Shown here piece by piece: positions 32,965 to 44,689 of a stretch of 64,000 nt of DNA (positions are counted from its first letter, which is position 1; every line of letters begins with the position of its first letter). This stretch comes from Mugil cephalus (taxonomy: Eukaryota > Chordata > Actinopteri > Mugiliformes > Mugilidae). Under the pieces are notes generated by a model. It did not search any database. It saw nothing but the letters and a program-made list of their open reading frames with translations, and was not told the origin of the DNA. The position numbers were made by a program, and so were the translations under genes. The stretch spans positions 37,367,599-37,431,598 of the forward strand of contig NC_061770.1 in assembly GCF_022458985.1 (NCBI RefSeq). The letters run 5' to 3'.

Positions 32965-34119
32965 CCATTCAATTTGTTCTTGGTGACTTCAATCACTGTG
33001 GCGCTGACAATAATTTTCTGAAAGGTTTTCATCAATATGTCACCTGCACCTTATGGGGAAGACTCTTGACAAATGTTATGGATCTGTTCCTAATGCATAT
33101 AAGCCTGTCGCCCTCCCCCAATGGATCTGCCAATCACGCTACTATCCTGCTTGCACATGTATACTTAAATGTTGTGAGTAGAGCAGAGAAGGTTGTTAAG
33201 AACATCAAGCAATGGACTAGTGACAGTGTGGAGAGGCTACAATGATGCTTCAAAGCCACTGACTGGATGACACCAATAACCCCCTCCAGCAACATCAATG
33301 AGCAGGTGGACAGTGTGACATCATGTATTTCTTTGTGTGTGGATAACATCACTCCCACCAGAACAATTTCAGAAGGCTGGTGAGTGTGAACCCAGGTGCA
33401 AAAAGGAAGGCAAGGCGCAATCACGATACAAAATCCTTAATCCAAATGGAAGCAGGAGGTCATAAACAAAATGTCTGGCAAAGTCAGGCAAACGAACTGG
33501 CAAGGAGAAGCAGAAATCCAAAAAGACAAAGAACAAGAACGGTCGTACTCTTAAGGCAAATAGGAGTAACTCTGGAATGCAAAGACACAAGGTACTAAGA
33601 CAATCTGGCAGGGAGAACACAGTGGGGCGGGCTTAAATACACAAGGAAACAAGACACAGGTGAAACACAAAAAATAATCCACCAATGCTGGAAAAAATAA
33701 CAAAGAGGGGAAGTAAAACTGACAAAAACACTGGGAAGATAAGGTTTTCAAAATAAAACAGGAAGCGCACAGAAAACACAAGTAACAGACTCGGACACAA
33801 TTACCATCTTTCCCAATAACAAAGCCATGGATGATGAAATAACATGAAGCTCTTCTTGACAAGAAAGAGTATCTTTTTCTCTGGTTCTTACAGTGAGAAA
33901 AAGAGATGAACAAAGAGGTGAAGGGTGCCATAAAAGCTGCCGAGCTAAAGTAAAGAGACACAGTTGAGCAAAAAGTCAAAGGTGAGAATCTGGGAGCAGC
34001 CTGGCAAGGTCTCAAAAACATGTCAGCTGGGAATACAACTTCCATCTCTCATGTTGAGGGCAGCAGCACAGTATCACTGCCTAATGACCTCAACTCCAAG
34101 ATTTGAAACTGACAGTTGC
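32965..34119 (+). mobile_element. CR1/L2-superfamily LINE fragment, copy 1, with nested repeat
   Basis: The plus strand gives the end of a LINE endonuclease (QFVLGDFNHC, NGSANHATILLAHVY), then the linker (VVKNIKQWTSDSVERLQ, and in another frame TDWMTPITPSSNINEQ), and after the nested repeat at 33381-33845 the region before the reverse transcriptase (SAGNTTSISHVEG and SLPNDLN in shifted frames). It ends at about 34119, where NITR exon sequence begins. Copies lie at 44690-45766 and 62455-63460. Confidence 0.7.
33381..33845. repeat. MITE-like repeat nested in the LINE, copy 1
   Basis: From GTGAGTGTGAACCCAGGTGC to about the ATGATGAAATAACATGAAGC region. It is purine-rich and non-coding, with the layout of the other MITE-like repeats (a GGGCTTAAATACACAAGG middle, an ACAGGTGAAACACAAAAAAT-like end). 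It interrupts the LINE at the same point in all three copies. Confidence 0.55.
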
Positions 34120-34869
34120 AACCTGCTAATGGAGAAATTATATGTGTCTCATAATGGGATCTACTTCTGTGCTGTTGCCTCATGTGGACACATACTGTTT
34201 GGAAATGGGACCAAGTTGGAGTTGGTGAGTGAGTTACTTTATGTGAAATGTTGTCTTATTTTTAGAAGCATTTCCTCCCACTGTAACACAGCTAAAAGCT
34301 CTGTATTGTCTGCTGAGTTTAGAATCAATGGATGAACTGGACTTGGTGTCAGTGTTGGTTGTGGCCGTCACATTCACCACTATCTCAGTGGTTTTCTTAG
34401 TGTGTGTGATCACCAACATCAACAGCTGCCTCTGTACAGGTAACTGCTCTATTTTGTATATAGTGCATATGAATTGAATGTCATTTGTTATTAAGTTTTA
34501 CTCCTGTTTTCCAGAGTCCCGGGAAAGATTTACAGATGAACACTTGAAGAGGTAAATTATACTTCAATAAAAGGATAATAATGATAATAATTGTTTATGA
34601 CTGTTCACAAAGAAGGTTCTGGCTCTGTCGGCCGACTGGGATAGGCTCCAGATCACCCTCCCTCCTTCTGTGACCCTCTAGAACTAGTGGTTACAGAAAA
34701 TGAATTAATGAATGAAATTCTGTATGCAAGTTTATGACTGATTTACTGTTTCCATCACCAGTGTGGTCAGGATGAAGATAGCATATGTTACAGCGCATCA
34801 AGGGAGAACAACAGGAGAGTGGAGGACGACACCTGGAGTGAATGTGTGTACTTCACTGTCAAGCAGTAG
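34120..34869 (+). pseudogene. nitr: F1: 3' part of a different NITR subtype fused to a LINE
   Basis: Partial exon 2 (34120-34228) encodes HNGIYFCAVASCGHILFGNG-type sequence, the end of a NITR second domain. It then splices in phase (second of two overlapping GTGAGT donors) to 34266-34439. That exon encodes a hinge (AFPPTVTQLKALYC) and a new transmembrane segment (DLVSVLVVAVTFTTISVVFL, then VCVITNINSCLC). Exon 4 is 34515-34551 and exon 5 is 34762-34869 (DEDSICYSAS, RRVEDDTWSECVYFTVKQ). Exon 4 ends in a different phase from F2, so it does not join exon 5 in frame. There is no leader or V domain: the LINE occupies that place. The tail has tyrosines in CYSAS and CVYFTV, ITIM-like but not canonical. 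An RTE-like tail sits in the last intron (about 34615-34700). Confidence 0.75.
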
Positions 34870-35499
34870 AGTTGGACGTGTTTCTTTTGTTGTCTCAATG
34901 CTTCATCATTTCTCTTTTTATGCATAATGCAACTTTTCAACATTTCAGTTTATTTCAGCTAAATATATTGTCTATATGACCTTGACTTCCAATAAACATA
35001 TTAAACATGTTTTTCTAAGACATGATGCTTTTCCTGGGCTGATTCATTGACAGAAAATGATCCAGGCGACACATCAACATCTGTTTGCTGTTATTGTCTA
35101 CGTGTGGTTGTAGTCAAAAGGTGATAATCTGTGGTTGTGTGAGGGTGGTACTCTGCATCAGAATATCTGCTGACAGTTTATACAAGTGTAGACACAAATT
35201 ACAAATGATTTGCGCTAGTGTGGTGAAGGTGGCCTTGCATAAATATGAGCTGAGGGGTCTCGAATCCAGCACAGCAGTCTCCCATCTGTAATCAAGCCCG
35301 CACACACACACACACACTAGGGAGCAGGGACAGAGGGCATGACATGATGCCACAATTGCATCTTATCATTACATCAAGTTGTTGGCCTGAATGAAATGAT
35401 CCTGATTTTGAGCTGTGCTGGAGCTTAGCAGAGACAAATGGCAAAAATATATTCTTCTTTCTGTGGTTATCTCCTGGAAGATGCATTCACACCACACTT
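34870..35499 (+). other. F1 3' flank
   Basis: Non-coding. A polyadenylation-like CCAATAAACATATTAAAC lies near 34989. A short CA microsatellite is at about 35300-35318. Flank landmarks such as CTCTGCATCAGAATATCTGC recur. No gene is seen. Confidence 0.5.
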
Positions 35500-35768
35500 T
35501 TGTCACGATTTGGGCTCCAATCTCAATTGTTTCTTCAATAAAAGGGCATGTCCTTCTTTCCCGAACAGCTGATTGACCGGTGGGTGGAGCCTTTTATTGG
35601 ATTCAATCCTGAAAGCTACCCTGACCCGAAGCAGGTTTGCCGTTTAGAGTAAGTTACCATGGTAATGTACCTCGATAAGAAGGAATCCAGCTTTGTGATA
35701 CCGGAAACCCAGGGTTAACCCTGAAGTTACCTCAATAAGCCCGTAATCCTGCTTCATGCTATGGGCCT
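35500..35768. repeat. Unclassified fish DNA repeat
   Basis: It contains CCGAAGCAGGTTTGCCGTTT and, 130 bases later, the inverse-looking TAATCCTGCTTCATG, with ACCATGGTAATGTACCTCGA and CCCAGGGTTAACCCTGAAGT between. The inverted GAAGCAGG/CCTGCTTC ends suggest a small non-autonomous DNA transposon. Single copy in this window. Confidence 0.45.
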
Positions 35769-35769
35769 C

Positions 35770-35965
35770 TGTTCTCCTTGTATGCAAATTGGTGTGGGTT
35801 CTTTCAAATACACAAATGGCCAGTTTAAATGATGTAAATGTGGCCATGTTCATGTTTTCGCAACAGAGGATAAGCAAGACCTAGTCCAAGCTTTCTGTGA
35901 AGGATCTCTGCTTTTTGGTTAAGATGTTTTTATTTGTCTTTACAGTTCTTCTGTTCTGGGATCCT
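35770..35965 (-). mobile_element. Short L2-like LINE fragment
   Basis: The minus strand reads [36 protein letters not shown], matching the other L2 remnants but with an internal deletion. Confidence 0.55.
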
Positions 35966-35979
35966 ATAGCCTAGAGCAG

Positions 35980-36098
35980 TGGAGCAGTGGTTAGAGGTTC
36001 AGCTCAGGGCCTGAAGGGTCCCCAGGCCCTGACCTGACCCCCAATTTGCTCCCCGGCGCACCCAACTGCTCCAACTCTACACACTACTGTGTGAACTC
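35980..36098 (+). mobile_element. SINE-like fragment
   Basis: GGAGCAGTGGTTAGAGGTTC followed by CCCTGACCTGACCCCCAATT and TGCTCCCCGGCGCACCCAAC resembles tRNA-derived fish SINEs, with remnants of a promoter A box. No intact tRNA is present. Tentative. Confidence 0.4.
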
Positions 36099-36414
36099 AA
36101 ATAAGCTGTCAACTGAACTATTTGGGCTGGCACATAGATCAACTATCAGCTGAGTGCACTCAAAAGTCTCACTGATTATAACTGTAAAGTATTGTACTGA
36201 AAAAGAAAAAAAAAATCCAGCTCAATAACTGAGCCATGTATTGGATGTGATTATAATCCCTTTTGGAACATATTACATTTGAAACATGTGGTATATGACC
36301 AGTGATATCTGTAAGGGGTTACATGAGTGAGAATAGGGTACCTTGAGTCTTAAGTCTTTAGCCCTGCCCCTTACCAAGCTCACTGTGGTTGTGAACATGT
36401 TACTTTAATGGGAC

Positions 36415-36520
36415 GTACAGTTTTGCTTCAGAGTGGCCAATCAAAGAAAGTCTTGTCTTTGAAGAGTCAGTGAAGCTCAAGAGCGAGATTCATTTCACTC
36501 AACTCTCCGATTTGAACACG
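36415..36520 (+). promoter_or_regulatory. N7 core promoter, ISRE-like element altered
   Basis: The CCAAT box is kept (36437-36441), but the element upstream reads CAGTTTTGCTTCAGAG where the others read CAGTTTCACTTCAGAC, damaging the TTTCnnTTTC pattern. The upstream CTACACTTTTCAAATACC block is also missing. Confidence 0.6.
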
Positions 36521-37981
36521 ATGACATCTCTAACATTTGTTTTCTACCTGACATGTTTGTTCTCGTGGGGAAAGGGTGAGTTCTGCTTTTGTGGCCGTGG
36601 TTAATATTTTTGTAGTGACACTGTTTCAAATTGTCTCACATTTCTATGTTATAATTTATTTTCTAAAATATGAAATCAGTTGTGTCTTTGCTTTGTCTAT
36701 CCAGTCACTTTAGCTCAGAAGACCCATCAGTCCTCACCTGTTCATCAAGAGAGTGGCTTCAAATCAGTAATTGTTGGTGAAACTGTAATTTTGCGATGTT
36801 TCTATGAAAATGATGAGAAACCATGGCTATACTGGTATAAGCAAACACTGGAACAGAAACCAAAGCTCATTTCTACTTTCTTCATCTATGATGACACTGA
36901 AGTATTTTATGATGAATTTGTGAACAATTCACGATTTACAATGGAAATTAAAAATGGTAAAAACCACTTAATTATTTCAGATTTGCGTATTTCAGACTCA
37001 GCTACTTATTACTGCGCAAGTACAGCTTCCACCACCGTTGAGTTTGCAGAAGGCATTACAGTCAGTGTAAAAGGTTCAGGTTTGAATATTACCAGTTCAG
37101 TTCATCAGTCTTCATCTGAGACCGTCCAACTAGGAGACTCTGTGACTCTGAACTGTACAGTACACACTGGGACCTGTGATGGAGAACACAGAGTTTACTG
37201 GTTCAAAGACTCTGAAGAATCTCATCCAGGACTCATTTACACTCACGGAGACAGGAATGATCAGTGTGAGAGGAAAAATAACAGACAAACACACACCTGT
37301 GTCTACAACCTGCCAATGGAGAACCTGACTCTGTCTCATAAAGGAATCTACTACTGTGTTATTGCCTCATGTGGACACATACTGTTTGGAAATGGGACCA
37401 AACTGGAGTTGAAGAGTGAGTACAACTGTAACAGATGTTTTCTGATCTGATTAACAGTTATGATTATTCCATTAAGATAATGTTGTTAATGTCATTCCAT
37501 GTCTGCCTCATGCTGCAGATGAGGAGGTTTCTCTTGTCTTGGTGTATTTCTTGAGTGGTGCTTTGGCATTCACCACTATCGTGACACTTTCACTGGCTGC
37601 CTTACTGTACACACACAAGAGAAAAGGCCAGCAAGCTACAGGTAAATTGTACTGTTTATTGCGTAATTACTGGATTTTAACATCATAGAAACAGCTTTTC
37701 TTTGTGTTTCAGAGTCTGATGCAAGATTTTTGGCTTCATACCCAATGAACTCAGAGGTATCCAGATAACTTTCAAAATAATCTTATTACTGAAATGTTTA
37801 AATGTTTTCTTCTTAGCTATATGGCACATTGTAAGTTGTTGTTTTTTTGTTTCATTGGCAGAGTTTCCAGGCTGAAGAAAACCTCCATTACGCTGCTTTA
37901 AGAGTAAAGAAGGCCAATCGATCAAGAAGTCGAAGAGATGATACAGAGACAATATGTATCTACTCTGGTGTTAGGAAATAA
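36521..37981 (+). CDS. nitr: N7: NITR-type inhibitory receptor with mosaic V domain
   Basis: Exons: 36521-36575, 36714-37415 (or from 36705), 37519-37641, 37713-37756 and 37862-37981, giving about 347-350 residues. The start of the mature protein (VTLAQKTHQ) and CDR2 side (YDDTEVFYDEFVNNSRF) match N2/N4, while the CDR1 side (CFYENDEKPWLYWYKQT) matches N6/N8. The junction is ASTASTTVEF. In the second domain the usual HNGIYYCAVASC reads HKGIYYCVIASC. FGNGTKLEL and six cysteines remain. In exon 5 the acceptor is CATTGGCAG, with only one AG, which fixes the start at SFQAEENLHYAAL. The C-terminus is TETICIYSGV. Exon 5 and its acceptor match N9 best. Confidence 0.85.
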
Positions 37982-40370
37982 AACCGATCATGTTTTAGCT
38001 TTGTCTCTCTATAGCAGGATATGAGTAGTTCTGTAAATAGTTGTTATAAATGAAACAAAAATAAAAACCATGTCCGATTGATTTTGATGACAAGCAGAAG
38101 TGTATCATGACACTTGTTATCATGATTTTGGCAGATTTTACTGGGATGAAATGTACAAACTTTACAACATCAAAAGTCCACCATCTGTATAGCAGATCCT
38201 GATTTGCACCAAAGTTTAACTCTGTAGAAGCCACGGATATAACTGCTGTTATTTCTATTGTTATTTGATATGCAATTAAGCTATTGTGTCCTGCTGAAAT
38301 TATATAACTTCAAATCATCCAATATAGAACATAAAACGCACTTATGACTTGAATTAGCAGATTTTAAGGATTTTGTGAAGCATTTTATAAGGTTAATTTG
38401 AATAGTGCTATATAAATCGAGACTTCATATTGATGGATAATGTGAGACTATTTGCTGCTTTTCTCAGCTACCAGTACTTCTACTATTAATTGTGTTTACG
38501 TACAGCTCAGGATCTTTTTGTCCACAGTTCAACATTATTCAACGTTCTGTAATTGTAAAAATGAACTGCATCGTGGCTCATAATGTTTAGTCCTGGATAT
38601 ATTTAAAAGTCGACTGTTAAGACATTTTCTCATTGTGCTTAAGTGTTCCCTGGGTATTACACATGCCAGAAGGTCCATATAACACTAACACATAACATTC
38701 ACTGCGTTCAATGATGTCAGGATTCAAATGTTTGTTCCATTTTTATTTATTTCATTTTTCCAAAATAGCTGCAATATAACCACAATATAACCACACACAA
38801 ATTGTCGTGAGACGTGAAGTTTGGTCTCAGTTTAAAAAAAAGTTTTTCAGATGTTGATTTGAAAGATCCAACATTGATTCATAAAATCCTTCTTTTAAAT
38901 ACACAGCATTGAAAGCATGAATCAGAATCAAATCAATTCAGGAAATCAATGATGATAACCAGCCATGATGGAAAAACGGATTATTTACACTCATTATTTG
39001 TACCAGAAACTAGAATAAAAAATGCAGATGAAGATGTGGGGATATTTCCAAGAGCTGACATTACAACCACAGTCACTTACCATTGACATATTTATACATT
39101 CAAAATGTCCAATGCTTTCAAAGAGGCCAAACACTATCCTCAACTAATGGAGTGAGTATAGGCTGTCATAGAGCCCAGCATTAAGGCATGTTGTTCCATC
39201 AGTGTTTTTTACTTACTTTTTACTTGCTTTTTAGAAACTGGTGAAATTCAAGGAACAACAACTATTCACAGTGAAAGACCAACAACCTAGATAAGTACAA
39301 AATGTGCGACACACAGCGACACACCCAGATCTGTTTCATTTTATCGTCTCTGTGTGGTTGTAGTCAAAAGCTAATGACCTTTGGTTTTGTGAGCCTGGTA
39401 TTCTGCATCAGAATATCTGCTGACTGTGTCTACATGTGTACAGACAAATGACATGTGATTTAAGCTGTTGTGGCAAAGGTGGCCTTGCATGAACATGTTG
39501 GTTTCAAAATGTAACTTTAACAATGTGTTGTTTTAAACTTGCAGATCATCACTGAGAGGTTTACATTTACATTTCCCAAAATCCATTTCAGAGAGGTTCA
39601 TATGACGCATTTAGATGAGAACCAAGATATATGAAAATAATGGAGTTAACATCTGCCTGAGATTTTGAATTCCCTTGATCAAATAGGTGGCCATTCACCA
39701 ACTGATGTGAACATTAATCTATTATAATGAAGTGATGTGGCTTCGACTAGTTGTTATGATCCCTTACGATTTAGTACACTACTTACCATGAGTACATTGG
39801 AGAAGTCTTTTGTGGAGTGACTTTGTCATCCAAAAATAAAGAAGAGGTATTCATTAATACACAGGACAAGATGTTACAATCACTTGTGACATGATCTAAA
39901 GCAAAACTCCTTTAGAAGCCCGGTCCAACTGAACAACCAACCAGCAGACCAGTGGTCATCTACTAACTAACCTAGCCAGCAGCAATAGGTAATAGAGATG
40001 ATGGGAATGCGACTACACTCGGACCGGACATAAATTCCTTCTGCCTATGTCAGAAACAAGATACAATTAGCCTAGCCTAACATTCCTCCCCTCAGCCAAG
40101 AACAGAAGTTACACACAAAAAATGCCAGAAAACAAGCCTAACTAGCAACAGTAGGCAGTGTGCAGCACATCATTGGGGTTTTCAAGTGGGCATCTACCTT
40201 CACCGAAGTATCGTTAAGTTAGGCCCACAACACCTCAAGAAGGCTTAACAGTGAGCTCCAGCATCCCAGAGTCACCCCCTCAATGCAGCCACCACACCAC
40301 CGTGTGCCTTTCATCCGACAGATTAGATTAATCTTACTACAAGTGCTACCCATTAACAGTACATAGCTAG
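37982..40370 (+). other. N7 3' UTR and type-A spacer
   Basis: Non-coding. It has the type-A landmarks in the same order as after N5, and from about 38187 to 39800 it is especially like 25795-27420. No gene is seen. Confidence 0.55.
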
Positions 40371-40378
40371 CCGTACCT

Positions 40379-40835
40379 TCAGCATGCTCCCCAGTTAGCA
40401 TGCTTCCTCAGTAGCCACAACCACTGACTCGCTCGCTCCACTGCCAGGGACATATTCTTTACAGCAACCCTCTGTTCTTTTCCGCGAATGCCCAACTCAC
40501 ACAGGAGAGCAATGGTGGATTTCGCAACAAATCCATGGCAGCCGACCTCCACTGGGCGCATCCGGGCGCTCCAGCCTCGCTGTTCTGCTTCCTATGCCAA
40601 CTCCGCGTATCCATCTCTCTTGCGCTCATTCCCCTCTTCAACTTTGTCTTCCCACGGGACATTTAATTCCACAAAATACACTATCCTTTCTTTCTCAGAC
40701 CACAACAGCAAGTCCGGTCTTTTGAAGGTCACAGCTATCTGTTGTGGAACGCTCAAACAGCGATCTAAATCAGTCCTCAGCTCCCAGGCTCTGCCCACAC
40801 TTAGCTGCCCTGCATTATGCCTGAATCTCTAAAGC
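40379..40835 (-). mobile_element. Fossil of a retroelement endonuclease domain, copy 3
   Basis: The most extensive of the four copies. The minus strand gives KRPDLLLWSEKERIVYFVEL and VPWEDKVEEGNERKRDGYAE, followed in another frame by MRPVEVGCHGFVAKSTIALL. The E-L-x-V-P-W and ERKR blocks fit a restriction-like endonuclease fold. Broken and not functional. Confidence 0.5.
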
Positions 40836-41857
40836 AGAGGAGAAGTACTAGAAAGCTGCCATACCTCAAGTCCAATCAGGCTGTGTGCTCTAGTTCCCAT
40901 GAGGGAAAAGAGGAGAGAGAAGAAAGTTGGATAAACCCATCATAGGAGACATGTTGCTGTTGTGGTTATGTTGCAGAATATAACGACGTAAGTACAGCAT
41001 CAGAATACATGGTTCTGCTATGAGATCTGCTACGGCTGAATAAAACGAGAGTCCAACTACACTTGAATCATGTTTTGATGTACTTATGAGGTAATGCTGT
41101 CTCAATGGTTCAAACTCGTGATCTATGACTTTCAGCATCTTTACAATCACAGGCCTTTTCACTATTTAAAAAGGTACCATGTCTTTCCTGATATGAAAGT
41201 CAACACGTCTGCAATTTCCTTCCACCTGTGTCCTATCTTGTTATACAGGGTGACACTGGACTGACAACTGGTTTTGTAGTTGTGGTTTTGGAGTTAGATC
41301 AGGAGCTAGCAAGACAATCTGGAAAGACACACATTTCTGGTCCAGTGCTGGTACAGGTTTGTCATGACACTACCTTTAGCTTTTACAAACTACCAACAAT
41401 ACAGAGCACACTGGTCTGCTCCATGTCAGACGTTACAAAAAAGTCACCACATTTCCGTATTCGGTTTTGTATCGTTGTGCAACTGTCAGCTGAGTGTACT
41501 CGGAAGTCTTACTGATTACAACTGTAAAGTATTACAGTGAAAATAATAATAATTACCCAACTCAGTCACTGAGCCATGTATCGCATGTGACTGTAATCCC
41601 CTTTTCTGCACCTTTTTCTGCAACTTTAAAGAAACCTAACGCTAAAAAATCATGTTGAATATGACATCAGTGACGTCAGTAAGGGGTTACATGAGTGAGA
41701 ATGTGAGGTCATTTGTATTTTAATGATTTAATCTAACGGCAGCTTGAAGAGCCGCTACACTCAAGTACCTCTCAATAAGTCTTTAGTCCTGCCCCTTGAC
41801 CAAATACTAAGTGTATCACTGTTGTTGTGAACATGTTACTTTAATGGGACGTACAGT
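40836..41857 (+). other. Type-A spacer end and N8 5' flank
   Basis: Non-coding. CCAATCAGGCTGTGTGCTCT near 40872, then a TTCCTTCCACCTGTGTCCTA block near 41216 and the standard upstream module from about 41480. It parallels 22980-24000 before N5. No gene is seen. Confidence 0.55.
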
Positions 41858-41956
41858 TTCACTTCAGATTGGCCAATCAAAGAAAGTCTTGTCTTTGAAG
41901 AGTTGGTGAAGCTCAAGAGTGAGATTCATTTCGCTCGAGTCTCTGATTTGAACACG
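41858..41956 (+). promoter_or_regulatory. N8 core promoter
   Basis: ISRE-like CAGTTTCACTTCAG (from about 41864) and a CCAAT box at 41883-41887. Confidence 0.6.
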
Positions 41957-43378
41957 ATGACATCTCTAACATTTGTTTTCTACCTGACATGTTTGTTCTC
42001 GTGGAGAAAGGGTGAGTTATGATTTCATGTCCGTAGTTTGTATTTTGGCACTGTTTCAAATCGTTTCTCATTTCTAGATTGTAAATTGTTTTCTAAAATA
42101 TGAAATCAATTGTGTCTTTGCTTTTTCAGCTCAGGAGACACATCAGTCCTCATCTGTTCAACAAGAGAGTGGCTTCCAAACAGTGAATGTTGGTCAAAGT
42201 ATACTTTTGCGATGTTTCTATGAAAATGATGAGAAACCATGGCTTTACTGGTATAAGCAAACTCTGGGACAGAAACTAAAGCTCATTTCTTCATTCTACA
42301 TCCATCATAAAAGTAGGACATTTCATGATGAATTTGAAAACAACTCCCGCTTCACATTGGAAACTGGAAATGATAAAAACCACTTAAGTATTTCAGATTT
42401 GCGTATTTCAGACTCAGCTACTTATTATTGCGCAAGTAGCTCTTTATTAATACTTGAATTTGCAGAAGGTGTTACAGTCAGTGTAAAAGGTTCAGGTTTT
42501 AATATTAACACTTCAATTCAGTCTTCATCTGAGATCGTCCAGCTAGGAGACTCTGTGACTCTGAACTGTATAGTACACACTGGGACCTGTGATGGAGAAC
42601 ACAGAGTTTACTGGTTCAAAGACTCTGAAGAATCTCATCCAGGACTAATTTACACTCATGGAGGCAGGAATGATCAGTGTGGGAGGAAAAATAACACAAA
42701 AACACACACCTGTTTCTACAACCTGCCAATGGAGAACCTGGATCAGTCTCATAATGGGATCTACTACTGTGCTGTTGCCTCATGTGGACACATACTGTTT
42801 GGAAATGGGACCAAACTGGAGTTGAAGAGTGAGTAGAACTGTAACAGATGTTTTCTGATCTGATTAACAGTTCTGATTGTTCCATGAAGAAAATGTTGTT
42901 AATGTCATTCCATGTCTGCCTCATGCTGCAGATGAGGAGGTTTCTCTTGTCTTGGTGTATTTCTTGAGTGGTGCTTTGGCGTTCACCACTATCCTGACAC
43001 TTTCACTGTCTGCCTCACTGTACACACACAAGACAAAAGGCCAGCAAGCTACAAGTAAATTGTACTGTTTGCGAAATTACTCAATTTTACATCATAGAAA
43101 CAGCTTTTCTTTGTGTTTCAGAATCTCGTGAAATATTTTCGGCTTCAAACACAATGAACTTAGAGGTATCCAGATCACTTTCAAAATAATCTTATTGCTG
43201 AAATGTTTTCTTCTTAGGTATGTGACACATTGTACGTTGTTTTCTGTTTTATTAGCAGAGTTTCCCGGCTGAAGAAAACCTCCATTACGCTGCTATAAGG
43301 GTAAAGAAGGCCAATCAATCGAGAAGTCGAAGAGATGACACAGAGACAAAATGTATCTGCTCTGGTGTTAGGAAATAA
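41957..43378 (+). CDS. nitr: N8: NITR-type receptor lacking the last tail tyrosine
   Basis: Exons: 41957-42011, 42130-42828, 42932-43054, 43122-43165 and 43256/43259-43378, giving about 346 residues. The V domain has CFYENDEKPWLYWYKQT, IHHKSRTFHDEFENNSRF and ASSSLLILEF. The second domain has six cysteines and FGNGTKLEL. Exon 3 ends ACAA before GTAAAT instead of ACAG, so the junction codon becomes Lys (KSREIFSASNTMNLE). The tail ITIM is LHYAAI, still within consensus. The C-terminal motif reads CICSGV, the tyrosine having changed to cysteine. The receptor should therefore have one signalling tyrosine in this tail segment rather than two. Confidence 0.85.
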
Positions 43379-44689
43379 AACCAATCATATTTCAGTTTTG
43401 TCTCTCTATAGCAGGATGTGAGTAGTTCTGTAAAAAAATACTAAAAACTAAACAGAAATGAAAATCTCTCTGGCTGGTTTTGATCACAAGCAGAGGTGTA
43501 TCATGAATTGTCCCTTTGTATTTGATCATGGGAAAATAAAATTTAATTACGTTCCATCAATATTTTATTCTCACACTGTAGCAGGTCCTGATTCATACCA
43601 CAGCGAAAATCCTTTATAGAAGCCACAGCTATAATTTCTATTTTTATTTAATATGAAATGAGAGTGGATATAACTCAAAATCAATACCAATATGAAAATG
43701 AAAATGATTACAATTGCAGATTGTTAGAATAACCTAGTGTGGATAATTGAGATGAGATGAGATTAAATGAGATTTTTAGGATTTGGTGAAGCATTTTGGA
43801 AGGATGATTTTAACAGTGCTATACAGAGACTTCATATTGATGATTAAAAGTGAGAGTATTTGCTGCTTGTCTCACCTACCAGTATTGCTACTATTAATTG
43901 TGTTTCTATGCCATTCAGGATATTTTTTCAGCAGTTCCAAGTGATTCATTGTTTTGTAATTGTAATAATAAATTCTTGGTTCCTAAAGTTTAGTCCTGTG
44001 TGTATTCATTAGCCGACTTTTAACACTTATTCTCATTGTGCCTAAGTGTTCCCTGGGTGTTACTCAAGTTATAGGGGCCATGTTACTGTAACATAACATT
44101 CAAGGCGTTACTTGAGCTCAGTGTTTTAAGGCTTTAAAAAGATCCAACATAAGCTAAGACAAATTTAAGACAAATGGAGACATAAGTAATCATGGTCATA
44201 GATTTTAAATACTTTGCATTTGCTGCATCCTCTCATTAGAAATCTTGCTGCGTTCTCAAAACAGTTTAATTTGAAGTAAAATTGCTCCAAACTGAAACAT
44301 CTCTAAACTAAACTTGATTCAGGGAATGAGTGACGATACTCAGCCATAGTGGAAGAACAGTTTACACTCATTATTTGTACCAGAAAATGGAATAAAAAAG
44401 TACATATGAATATTTCCCAAGAGCTGACACTACAGGCACAGACATTTACCATCGACATGTTTATGAATTCAAAATGTCCAATGCTTTCAAAGATGCCAAA
44501 TACTAACCCAAACTGATGAAGTCAGTATGGTCTGTCATGGAGCTCAGCATTAAGGAAGCGGTTTCCTTTAATCATCTACATGTGGTTGTAGTCAAAAGGT
44601 AATAATCTGCAGTTGTCTGTTGGCTGGTATCCTGCATCAGAATATCTGATAACTGTGTCTACAAGTGTACAGACTGAAAGGTTTTCATC
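43379..44689 (+). other. N8 3' UTR and type-B spacer
   Basis: Non-coding type-B sequence parallel to 31730-32960 and 56090-57083, with CCACAGCTATAATTTCTATT near 43623, AGTGTTCCCTGGGTGTTACT near 44045 and CCCAAGAGCTGACACTACAG near 44416. No gene is seen. Confidence 0.55.

Noticed and set aside
33551-34045. Minus-strand frames of 100-164 codons across the LINE and nested repeat
   Set aside because: Low-complexity Cys/Phe/Ser-rich translations of a purine-rich repeat, with no family resemblance.
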